Below are positions 47,901-57,587 of a stretch of DNA of 64,000 nucleotides, piece by piece. How positions within the stretch are numbered: position 1 is the first letter of the stretch; each line of letters starts with the position of its first letter. The translations under genes were made by a program, and so were the position numbers. A model generated the notes under the pieces. It was not told the origin of the DNA. It did not search any database and saw nothing but the letters and a program-made list of their open reading frames with translations. Location of the stretch: contig CM059568.1 of assembly GCA_030386875.1 (NCBI GenBank), positions 25,724,120-25,788,119 of the forward strand, given 5' to 3'. This DNA comes from Morinoia aosen (taxonomy: Eukaryota; Arthropoda; Malacostraca; Amphipoda; Talitridae).

Positions 47901-50900
47901 TCCCCCACTCCCGAGCTGCGCCCGCCCGCTCCCTGAGCGCGTCAGAGTGCGTCAGAGTGCGTCAGCGTATCAGGCGCCGCTCGAGCGAGCTTTTCATTCG
48001 ACGCGAAGAGCAGACAGAAAATCTGCTGCTGAGCAAAAACGTCCTCTGTGTCTTTCCGCGTTCTGTCAGTCGGCGACTTCTCAGAATTACGAATTATCTA
48101 GAAATTGTTGTGGTTTTGCTGAAAGCCGTGCGGATTACCGTCGTGTCCTTAAGGTAGGAATTAATATAGATGAATAGAACTGTGTCAGACTATACGCAGT
48201 ACTTGGAGAAAATTCTCACATGGATGCAGATAAAGAACACATTCTTATATTTCTATATTATATGACTACAAGGAAAGGAGAAATGTAAATAGATAACTGC
48301 AGTTAGAGCTCGTGAGTAAAAAGAGAGAACTTGGAGAACAAAGTTCAGTTTAAAAAATAAAAATACATGAAAAATTTAATTGTACGTTGCTATATAAAAC
48401 CAATTCATTGAGTGTAAAGATATGTATAGGCTGATAGAAATAAATTCAATGAGAAAATGGAAAAAAATTAGTTGGGCTAAATCGTTGATGCACCAGTACA
48501 TTTCCCTGATGAAGAATAAGGTTGTCAAGAAAATCTCGTCCTAGATCACTGCTTAGAGAGAGAGATAGTCTGATGATAAATTAATTATGTATAATTGAAG
48601 GCATTGTATGAACGTTCCTGTTTTATTCTGAACCGCTGGTAAAGTTTCCTCTCAAGCTGGGACTTTACGGCCTTTCATTACACGTAAAACAAATTGCTTT
48701 TAGTGGAATGCTGTAGTCGGCAGCCTCAGAGAAACGCGCATAGGTGACTCGACGCAGCGCCTCGCGATGCGATACCATCAGGTTACTCTTCATCCTTGCA
48801 AGAGGCCCTACAGCTTCTCAAGTATTTTCCCTCCAAATACTTGAGAACATAAGCACCGCAGTTCCCTAGTTACTATTTTCAACACCTTTTTTTACTGAAT
48901 AAATAGTTCCAAGTGGTATTGGTCATTCGATGGTTAAGAGGCGCATTCAAGCTTATCACCATAAGAATATGACATCGCTTTGAGAAATTTCTCTGACACA
49001 ATGAAGCGTGCAATTACGAACAGGAGTCTTTAAATATCTGAAAATCCCCTCATAATGCATTGTTTGGCACACTGCCCTCTACGAAGGCGACACAACACAT
49101 ACACAATCACAGGCTCAGGATATTATAAAAAATTACCAGGCGAGGTACACCGGATATTTGTCGGAGTTTTGCCCTAGGATTCTGCTCCATGTCCGCCACT
49201 ATGCTTTTTTTTATTTATTTCTAGCCTCTGGAAATCCCTGAAAATATATTCTGCGACTTGCATATTGCATAGAAATATTTCAAGAAATAACTTGCCTAAT
49301 ACTTCAAAATTGATTCATATAACGTCAAAAAAATCTACTTTACCATAAAATTATAATTAATTTAAACATGTATTTATTCAAATTACAACGAAAACATCTC
49401 TGATCATGAAATCAGAAACTTATTCCGCAGACACAGCCGAACATGTTTCGAACACGCACGGAACGCGTCTGATGCAGAAGTATGGTAGAGTGAAATTCTG
49501 ACAACCGAGACTGGGGCTTAAACTAACGCGTCATTGTGATGCCAACTTTATTAGCGAATCTTCCCCCAGGGCACTCAAGTTGTTTTACTTCTAGTGAAAT
49601 CGGTAGACGGTAATATCTTTTACGTTTTATACGAGTACGTCAAAGTCTTCTGGGTGAGAATATTTTAGCGAAAACATTGTTTCTCGGAATCTGGGCAAAA
49701 GGTCAGTTAATTGTTGAGATCTGTCGTCAACATATCTGCTAATTCGTCCAAAAAGGTTGAGTGCAGGCAAAAGATGCAAAAATCGATGAGCACTTCCAGG
49801 AAAAGCATTCATCAAGCACAAAACCTGTTATTGCATCTTTTTACGTAGAAGATGACGACAACTCTTCTCCCTCTAGGGAATGAACTGCTACTGTCCTCAA
49901 CCCAGCAACCTCCGCACAAAAGCGTGATGCAGTTATCAAGGTTGCGGAAACAGAGCAGGCTACCCATCAGAAATTGACTGAAGAAATCTAATGTTTACAA
50001 AGTAACCGGTCAGCGCATTTCAAAGACTGAACTTTTGTTGAACTTCTTAGAGAGCATTACTCGAGCATCAGTAGTAGAATTTGTAAGAGCTTGTCCTGGT
50101 GTTGACAAACTACGGACAATGCTGAGTGACCACATGACTTGGGAGAGTTTTGTCTTGCACTCCCTAAATACGCAATTGCGTCTAACATTGGACCCTCGTC
50201 AAATGGTATAGTTAGGATGCAAATCAATCTTTTATGGAATTCTCCTCGCCAATTTGGCTCTCTAAGTTCTCATTTCATTCCGGAAAAATTAAAAGCTTGC
50301 CATTATAAAGAGTCAATGAACATCCAGAAAAAGTTTTGTCATGGATGGACACTAAGCCATTAATATTCAAATGTTCTTAACCGTCATCCGAACCAAGTGC
50401 TCATGACAACAAATTCTTAATTAAAAACAAGTATTTTAACCTATTTTAATATTAATTTGCTTAAGATTGAAAGTGTGTTCAGCCAAATTAAGGCGAAATA
50501 AAAAAGAAACTAAGTAGCATAAGGTCAAGTGACAACACCGCATGGGCGTAAATTTCAGTCTCGTACAAAAGAGGTTGTTGGGATGGAAAGAGTAGGCGAG
50601 AGCATCTCTATATGACTGAAAAGAAGAAGAAGAGAAATGAAGACCCTCGATCATGCGCAAGGTTCGTAGCAAGGTACGCGTCTCTCACTCAAGGAAATGA
50701 AAATAAAGGTAATGCCAATTTTTCTATAATTCTAATTTCTCAAAAACTCATGCAACAAGTGTTGACTTTGCGGTAAGTAGCTAGGCAAGGTGTATTTTTC
50801 TTGATTTCTATTCGTGGTTCTGCGAGGATAGCCCCCACCAGAAAACACGGCTGCGTGTGGCTCCGCACTGGTTACAAAGTTCTAATTCTAAAGAAAGTGC

Positions 50901-51533
50901 GCATCTGAGCTACCGTTACTGCAAGAATAGGTCATAAGCACCGACAAGGATCATTTTATGTCATTCATTATATTCATGTATATTCTGATTGAAATGTAAC
51001 CGTGTAAATTGTTATAGTTTTAAGTTATTTATCATTTCCGTATACAACCATATTTCGTAAACTTATTCTCGTTAAAAAATTCAACACAAGTGTATAAAAG
51101 AAACACTGAGCATAATGTACGATAAAAGTTTGCTGTTTAGCAGACGTCATCATGCTTTTAAGTAGAAATAAGTTCCTCGAATTTCAATTTTTAAATGAGC
51201 GACGATGCCATAGAATTCACTGCAAGTTTTTAGTGCAAAGCACGAGAATTTTCAATCAGTCAAAAGATTTATTGCGGAAAACTTTCAATTATTTCTTGGG
51301 GAAAATCGTGGAGGGATAAAAATTTGAAAAATTGACAGTTTACAATAATAATAAACTCAGTTAACGACAACTTCATTCAAATGCTTTATTTGTCACATAG
51401 CTCCTTTCAATATTGTACCCTATACTCCTCATAATGATTTTTATCTGTGTACTTTCTAACATGATATAACAAACTAAGGTACCCGAGAGGTACATCACGC
51501 CACTACAAGCACCATCCCGCAAGAAGTACCCAC
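44993..51533 (-). other. Ddr intron 4
   Basis: A 6541-base intron. Minor features: a loose GCGTGGCATG-type repeat near 45760-45830 and a CpG-rich patch with a 10-bp triplication near 47870-48160. Otherwise AT-rich sequence with no supported gene. Confidence 0.75.
47939..47968. repeat. 10-bp tandem triplication
   Basis: GCGTCAGAGT, GCGTCAGAGT, GCGTCAGCGT in direct succession, within a locally CpG-rich stretch (about 47880-48150) that stands out from the AT-rich intron. Confidence 0.85.
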
Positions 51534-51733
51534 TTTGAGGTTAACGACGTCCCTCTTCTCGCCAAACGGTCCAGTGTAAACGTCGTGTGTGATGTGGCCC
51601 GCCTTCTGGCGCCGCGCCCGCCAGCAGATGAGGAGGATGGCGGACACCAGCAGGCAGATGACGGCCACCAGCACGCCGATGATGAGGGCCACGTGCTCCT
51701 GGCCGCTCGCGCCCCCCGTCATATCCGTCACCA
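51534..51733 (-). CDS. Ddr exon 4: transmembrane helix
   Basis: A 200-base exon; two bases complete V166, then residues 167-232 in phase 0. After a short extracellular stretch (TDMTGGASGQEH) comes a single hydrophobic helix, residues about 180-203 (VALIIGVLVAVICLLV...CW), followed by the basic stop-transfer RARRQK. GVLVA is a small-xxx-small motif of the kind that supports helix dimers. The cytosolic side continues DVYTGPFGEK. Type I topology agrees with DDRs, which are constitutive dimers. Acceptor CTGATGCAG, donor GTGGGT. Confidence 0.95.
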
Positions 51734-52246
51734 CTGCATCAGGTGTGGAGAAACTCGGTCAGTTCATCTCACTGATAATAATCTCCATGAATTGCAGAGT
51801 GCGCAGCTGCGATTGGTTGACAGTTCAATATTCATTTTCCCATGTACTCAAGTTTAGTGAAAAGATGTAAACTCGGAAGAACAATGGATAAGACTCCTAG
51901 AGAGATAAATGGGTTGAGAAGATCCAAACACATTGGTAGTTGCGAGGTTAAATTGATATGGTGAACGAAAAAGAAGTGAAAAAAATATCTGCAAATTTGA
52001 AATTGAGATGCCTAAGTTGGAGAGAATACTGAAAAAAGGACTACATATTGATGATTATACATCAAATTAGAAGGATAAAAATACGAATGTTAATGAAACA
52101 CATAACGAATCTTGGGAAATGAGATGAAAACGGTGGGTACATTTGAATTTAGTCAAGAATGCGCAGTGGAACAAAGTCTCTCTGGAGTTATAGTGTAACA
52201 CAATAATTGAGAATTTCTTCTTCAATTTTTCGACCTTGCGAAACTG

Positions 52247-52546
52247 TTCCAGTTCAACACGTTTAAAAAAACGAAGATAATCACCTATCATCTTTACTAA
52301 AAGAACACTCAATTGTTAAAATTCTAAATCAGTCAGTCTCTAAGTCTGAATCAGTCAGTCTTTTGTATTGACATAGTTTTACCAAAGTGACTAAGTGTTT
52401 CTTTTGTATTTTGTGGCCTGATGATGATGTTAGTAACATCGAAACGTTGCGTTTAGAGACGGACTGATTTAGAATTATAACAATTGAGTGTTCTTTTAGT
52501 AAAGATAAGTGATTATCTTCGTATTTTAACACGTGTTGAACTGGAA
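52247..52546. repeat. Fold-back repeat of about 95-bp arms
   Basis: Left arm 52247-52340 and right arm 52456-52546 are inverse copies with a few mismatches and indels (shared: TTCCAGTTCAACACG, GAAGATAATCAC, TTTACTAAAAGAACACTCAA, TTCTAAATCAGTC). The 115-base centre holds CTGATGAT-GATGTT-AGT-AACATC-GAAACG. Such CTGATGA/GAAA modules recur in Penelope-like retroelements, which carry hammerhead ribozymes; membership is inferred. Confidence 0.7.
52422..52446 (+). ncRNA. Hammerhead-ribozyme-like core (probably degenerate)
   Basis: CTGATGA is followed after one extra T by a 6-bp stem GATGTT/AACATC with loop AGT, then GAAAC. This is the conserved half of a hammerhead (core box 1, helix II, GAAA). The extra base and the lack of a clear helix I, helix III and cleavage site argue against activity. 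Confidence 0.3.
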
Positions 52547-53896
52547 TAATTGAGAATGTAACGCAAATAATGAATTTTTATACATCTCTCCGAATATTTA
52601 ATTTATTTAAACTTTCCGTACGGAGTAGGCGTTCCAAAATCTGCTGCTCGAAAAAAATAGATTTGTAGAGTATTTCCCGGACTATATTCTATTCTCAGTA
52701 AAAATAATGCTTGCAGAGCATTTTCAGGCCTTCATTCTAGTCTGAAAAAAATAAAAAATAGGTTCAATGAGCATTGTCTGGACTAAATTCTGGTCTAAGA
52801 ACAAAAACAACTTAAATTGTTCTAACTAAGGGCATTGTGTACAAAGGAAGAACTGGTTTTTCATCCGCACCAGCCTACTACGATCATTTAAACCTATGAT
52901 ATCAATTACAATTTATTTTTAAATTGAAAGCAATTACTGTGTATTAACATATGCTTAAATAGGCGATTTATAAATGCAATGATCATACTTGACTTTATCG
53001 ACGATTACCTTAGTACATTGGTCGGAACTTGTAGGCTCGCGTACAGCACCCGAAATCACTCGTAGCTTTCACACGTAAACATAATATTTTATTCCAGGCG
53101 AATAAGTGAGAGAATCTGTCGTGCGCTAGTCTAGCGCCTGGCACGAGCGAGGCGGCTGAGGCACTCGCTGATCCGATTATGCCTCACGCCCGCACTCGCT
53201 CAACCCTGCGCTCCTGTCGCCCTTTCTTACTTTGTGGATACTCCGAATACTTTTTTTCGCCTATACCACCGAATAGTTGCTATGGTATTGCACACCTAAA
53301 TAAATACAGCTTGTATCATCTTCTCCTCCATGGCTAACATCGTCATTATTTCATTTTGATGTTCAAATATGTCGAATTTTAATATGATATATTCCAGCAA
53401 ACGTACGAACATATATACCATTTACAAGTTGATTTGCTCCAAATCAATTTTGATTTGGTCCTCGCAAAATTAGAATTGCTCATAGTGAATTTTAATTTGC
53501 TTCTCATGAAAATAGAATTGCTCCAAGTGAAATTTGATTTGAACCTCCCGAAATTAGAATTGCTCCAAGTGAATTTTAATTTGCTCCTCGTGAAAGTAGA
53601 ATTGCTCCAAGTGAAAGTTGATTTGCTCTTTTTCAATTTTAAATAATTACATAAAAATTTTATTGGCTTTATAATGTTATTTGAAAGAATCGTCTTGAAA
53701 TATTTTTTTTCTTTGTGAAGTGATTTTATTCCAATAATGCGTACAAAGATACAGAGTTTTTGCTGAGTACAATTTACAAAAAAAATACAAAATATAATTT
53801 TCGTTGGATGAACCATTACTCATTATCAAACCATTAGACAGAGGAGTCGTATCTCAGACACTTTGATCAAAGAAGCATCACAGAGATACTGCCACG

Positions 53897-54300
53897 TTGT
53901 ACATTGCTGCACATCACGTCGCACCTTGTGTAGACATGCTAACGTCATCAGCAATAAGTGTCCACCTCAAATCCAAATATCTTCATCTTTCAGAAACCAA
54001 AACCTTCAAGTTGAAGTATAATAAAACAAGTGCGCAAGACAGACAGAGAATAATAGAAGCCTTCAATAATGAAGAGGACTGGAAGAAAGTTGCAAACGCA
54101 TTTTGAATAAATGCTAAGACTGAATACAGGTGGCTAAAAACAAGAAAGTCTTACCAAAGAAGAAAGGAGAAAATAATAAGAAATGTGCCGAGATATTGAG
54201 GACACTGACAACAGCCATAGAAGAAAATGCTTCGATTACTCTCTCACAACTTCGCAGAAAAGTACAACAAGATCATGACGTTGATCAAGGAGATCTTATA
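53897..54300 (+). pseudogene. Transposase N-terminal fragment (Tc1/IS630-like)
   Basis: The first frame contains SAQDRQRIIEAFNNEEDWKK followed by VANAF and a stop codon at 54104-54106. It resumes as INAKTEYRWLKTRKSYQRR and, in another frame near 54212-54282, IEENASITLSQLRRKVQQDH. These correspond in order to the helix-turn-helix (RQRIIEA...DW..VA.ALGINYKTAYRWL) and the following IEENP.ITL.QL segment of arthropod IS630/Tc1-like transposases. At least one stop and one frameshift separate them, and no DDE domain follows. It is dead. Confidence 0.65.
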
Positions 54301-54591
54301 TAAATGTGTTAATGAGGCAATAATTATCAAAACTTGTGCAAACGTTGTAATATATGCTTACATTTAATTTTGTGATGTTTAGTTATGACGTTTCAGCAGT
54401 ATTATTCCTTCGATAACATTACTGTACTTTTACAAAATGCGTTTGTACACGATTTATCAAAAATATATGTACTTATTATTTTTTTAATTTTAAAACACTT
54501 TCTATCAATTTATTGTCCAATCCCGCTAGGGATTTCGACCTAAACATGTTTAATGATAATAATAATTATCGTTTATTTAATAGGGTGTCAT

Positions 54592-54656
54592 CTACCGGAT
54601 GATCGTCGGTAGGAAATAACCCTTGGGTAATACAGCTACTGGATGATCGTCAGTTG
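54592..54656 (+). other. Twin hairpins with identical loops
   Basis: CTACCG-GATGATCGT-CGGTAG (54592-54612) and CTACTG-GATGATCGT-CAGTTG (54636-54656). The nine loop bases are identical; in the stems one C-G pair becomes T-A (compensatory), and one pair is lost. They lie in the interior of the Tc1-like relic. Confidence 0.55.
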
Positions 54657-55079
54657 GTTACCGGTGGAACATATGATCCCAATACCCTGCCACTATAGAA
54701 AGTCCCTTTGCTTATATGCCTTTTACTGATAGAAAAAACAATTAAAGAAGTAATCAATTAATTAGGATTTCTGTAAAATAGATTAAAAGGTAATTAATTA
54801 TTAATTAGCATTAAATTAAATACATATATATGTTTACTAATTAATATTGATTAATCATGAGAGCACAGATTTGGCAATCAAGAAAGTTTCAAACCAAAGT
54901 TCAACCCTGTGGTTAGGGCAATGTATAGCATTTTATATATTTTAACTGCACAAGCTGAAAAAATACGTAATTTTTATATTGTAACTATAACAGATTAAAA
55001 ATTATTTAGATCAATCGCTAATTAACTAAGAGCGAATAACATTTCATTTGGAGTAATTCTATTTTCACGAAGATGAAAT

Positions 55080-55225
55080 CAAAATTCACTTGGATCAATT
55101 CTAATTTCGCGAGGATCAAATCAAAATTCACTTGGATCAATTCTAATTTCGCGAGGATCAAATCAAAATTCACTTGGATCAATTCTAATTTCGCGAGGAT
55201 CAAATCAAAATTCATTTGGAGCAAA
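55080..55225. repeat. 42-bp tandem repeat in the right transposon arm
   Basis: About 3.5 copies of a 42-base unit (TTCACTTGGATCAATTCTAA then TTTCGCGAGGATCAAATCAAAA), almost without differences. The left arm (53440-53630) holds diverged inverse copies. Frames through it give repeated K-S-K-F-T-W-I-N-S-N-F-A-R-I peptides, which are repeat artefacts. Confidence 0.9.
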
Positions 55226-56127
55226 TCAACTTGTAAATGGTATAGTTATGCTGAAAGTTTCACTAAACATGAAGCCATGCAAAAGTAGAGCCATGTTATT
55301 TCATTGAAGCCATATACAACTGAAAAGTTTTTAAAAATAATATTACGTATCCCATCTACTGCACCTTCATCTCGGGCATTCCATCTCCTCAGGTACCATT
55401 TACAAGCTCATCTAGCTCTCTATCCCTAATGTGATAATTTCCCTGATAATTGTCACTTATGGCCAGTTTTATTGTTTTTTAGTAAGGGAGAAAATGCATA
55501 TCAGTGTCATCCAATAATTGAATTTGTGCGCATTTTCAGTCATAACATACAAATTTTTTGCTATGTTTATTTTCTGAAATTTCATTTATATGATCAAGGA
55601 TTTTTTTAATTACGATTTCGATTTCAGCATCATTGTTTATTTGAAATGTTTGCATTTTAATGTGGGATTCATATTATGCTTCGCTTCTTCACACCTGTTA
55701 AATTCATTACATTTGTGCATTTTCACCCATGTTGAATTCTTAACATACCTAAAATTACTTGAAACGCCACACATATTTCATTCAAGGGCATTGAAAACCT
55801 TCCAATGGCATTAATTCTGGCGACATTATTAAAAGTTTCATATCATAATTTCCATACGATTTTAAAAATAACGATGCAGTTATATTTACCATAGAACGTG
55901 CGATTGAAAGGCGGTTGACATTCATTGAAATTTCGGTAATCGTTTTTCACTGAGACATTCCTAAAGAAACTTGATACTTCTGATGTTCTAAAGTATTTTT
56001 AAACATTGTACATCAGAGATAAAATATTCATGCATCATTCTATTCAGGTAAGCAACACCCTTTTTCACAAATCACATTAAGCATTTACGAGTGCGTCCAC
56101 CAACTTGCTGTTTTCTTTTCATTCCAG

Positions 56128-56224
56128 TTCAGATTACAAGTATCACCAGCAACTCCAGGAAGAGCTTCTTTCTTGCTCCTGGAAAGCATTCCTGGAATCT
56201 CTGGATCCAAATGAGCCGTCTGAG
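56128..56224 (+). CDS. Possible exon of an unknown nested gene (weak)
   Basis: On the strand opposite Ddr, a pyrimidine-rich tract and acceptor (TTTTCTTTTCATTCCAG) precede 97 open bases that end at GAG before a GTGAGG donor. In the open frame it reads SDYKYHQQLQEELLSCSWKA then FLESLDPNEPSE, which is protein-like in composition. No partner exon was found on either side and I recognise no domain. It may be chance. Confidence 0.2.
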
Positions 56225-56875
56225 GTGAGGCAAAGATGTCCAATTATAGATAATAACAAATTGCTGAAATTATCCGAATTTTTACGAATAATGAAGTCTT
56301 CTTGAAAGTGAACTCTCAATGAATTAATAATTGAGTTGCCTATGAAATATAACAACTGTTGATAACTTAGAGCAGTGTAATATGTTAGGTAATAATTACG
56401 GTAAGCGAAATCACGAGCCGGTAGAGACGAGCAAAGCTTTTTCAAACTCAAATACCGTACCAAAACAAATTAATTTAAATTTCTCTGCAATAAAACTTGC
56501 CTTTGTAAACTGTCGCAGACCCTACCTTTAAAAGTATCAAAGTTCCTCACGCGTTCATGGAGTTGTCTTTTCTAAACCAATTTTATTGAGTCAATTTGCA
56601 GTTCATAGCTACGAAAATATTATCAAGCCTTGAACTGAGTTATTCAGACAGAACGATATGTGAAACATCTATGGCTGAATTGATAGTACCTGCCGCTCAC
56701 AAACTGGATATTAAAATTCCATCCGGAATTGCAATGAGACACGTTCTATGAACGTAAATGTAGACCGTGGGGATTAATCAACCGCCTTCAAATTAGAAAG
56801 CTACGCTAGAAGAAGAGCAATTGGAATGACAGGTTTTCATTTTTCTAAAGCTAATAAATTTCAGTTAACACTCAC

Positions 56876-57037
56876 CAAGATTCTTGTGTAGGGTTCCTCC
56901 GACCGGCGTTCCATCGTGCAGATACCCGTTACTGGAGCCCTTGAAACTCCTCCACCCATTCCCGTACACGTCCGCCTGCCCCGCCCCTTTGAGGGTGTCC
57001 GCCTCGGTCTCTTTCGAGAAGTTTCCTTGCGCGACCG
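56876..57037 (-). CDS. Ddr exon 3: extracellular juxtamembrane segment
   Basis: A 162-base exon; two bases complete T112, residues 113-165 follow, and one base starts V166. It encodes a polar, glycine/threonine-rich linker (VAQGNFSKETEADTLKGAGQ ... GTLHKNL) between the discoidin-like domain and the membrane, with an NFS glycosylation sequon. In vertebrates this segment is the site of ectodomain shedding; there is little sequence conservation to test that. Acceptor TTGATGCAG, donor GTGAGTG. Confidence 0.9.
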
Positions 57038-57379
57038 CTGCATCAAGAAAACAAGTTTATTTTAGCTAATATTCGAGAGTATGGGCTAAAATCTTCATTA
57101 TATATGTCGTAATCAATTTTCCATGTTGAGCCAAGAAGTCATTCAGCCAACTAAACCATAAGGACCTCAAATTAGACTAAAGATTCCCTCATTCAGTAAT
57201 TTACTAAATGAAAAACAGTATATTTGAATGAAAAAATATGGGAATGCAGCATCGGTTTTAAGAGAAAATAGCCCAGCAACATGTTTCTGAAAAAGCTGTT
57301 TAAGTTAACAGTGAACCACAATAAATAATTTTCCTGAATACAACAAAAAATCGCATTCCAGTCGAGAGCTACATCTTAC
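57038..57379 (-). other. Ddr intron 2
   Basis: A 342-base AT-rich intron with a GTAAGA donor; nothing else seen. Confidence 0.85.
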
Positions 57380-57587
57380 TCGAATTGAAATAAACTTCGG
57401 AGACAAGAATCCATTTATCGGCGAAGAATAGCTGGATTTTGACAAATTTGGCGACGCTGCCGGCGAGCAAGACGCTCACGTTGCGCGCGTACTCGCTGAC
57501 GGGGTCCGGCATGTAGCGGAACACCAGCGGTCCGTACGAGTAGAACTCGCCGCCGATGCTCAGGTACACACGGGCTTCGGAGAACAC
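57380..57587 (-). CDS. Ddr exon 2: discoidin-like domain, C-terminal part
   Basis: A 208-base exon in phase 0, residues 43-111 plus one base of T112. It reads VFSEARVYLSIGGEFYSYGP, then RYMPDPVSEYARNVSVLL, then a beta-rich end KIQLFFADKWILVSEVYFNS. The last part matches the vertebrate DDR signature W-L-x-SE-(V/I)-x-F-x-S that closes the discoidin-like barrel. Sequons NVS and NST (N110) could be glycosylated. Acceptor CTCTCCTCCAG. Confidence 0.95.

Larger units (their letters stand above)
53416..55242. mobile_element. Tc1/IS630-like transposon relic with repeat-built inverted ends
   Basis: An 1827-base element. Both ends read TACCATTTACAAGTTGATTT (right end on the minus strand) and are bordered by TA (53414-53415 and 55243-55244), the target duplication of this superfamily. 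Each end extends inward about 200 bases as tandem copies of a unit of about 42 bases (TTCACTTGGATCAATTCTAA...); the right arm copies are nearly identical and the left arm is decayed. The interior has a broken transposase start (53897-54300) and twin hairpins at 54592-54656. The element is not autonomous. Confidence 0.8.
51734..56875 (-). other. Ddr intron 3
   Basis: A 5142-base intron holding a fold-back repeat with a hammerhead-like core (52247-52546), a Tc1/IS630-like relic (53416-55242) and a possible plus-strand exon (56128-56224). The rest is AT-rich; a GC-richer patch lies near 53110-53220. Confidence 0.8.

Noticed and set aside
53379-53816. 145-codon minus-strand frame with repeated K-S-x-F-T-W-S-N-S
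   Set aside because: It reads through the repeat-built left end of the Tc1-like relic and recurs on the other arm; it is repeat sequence, not a gene.
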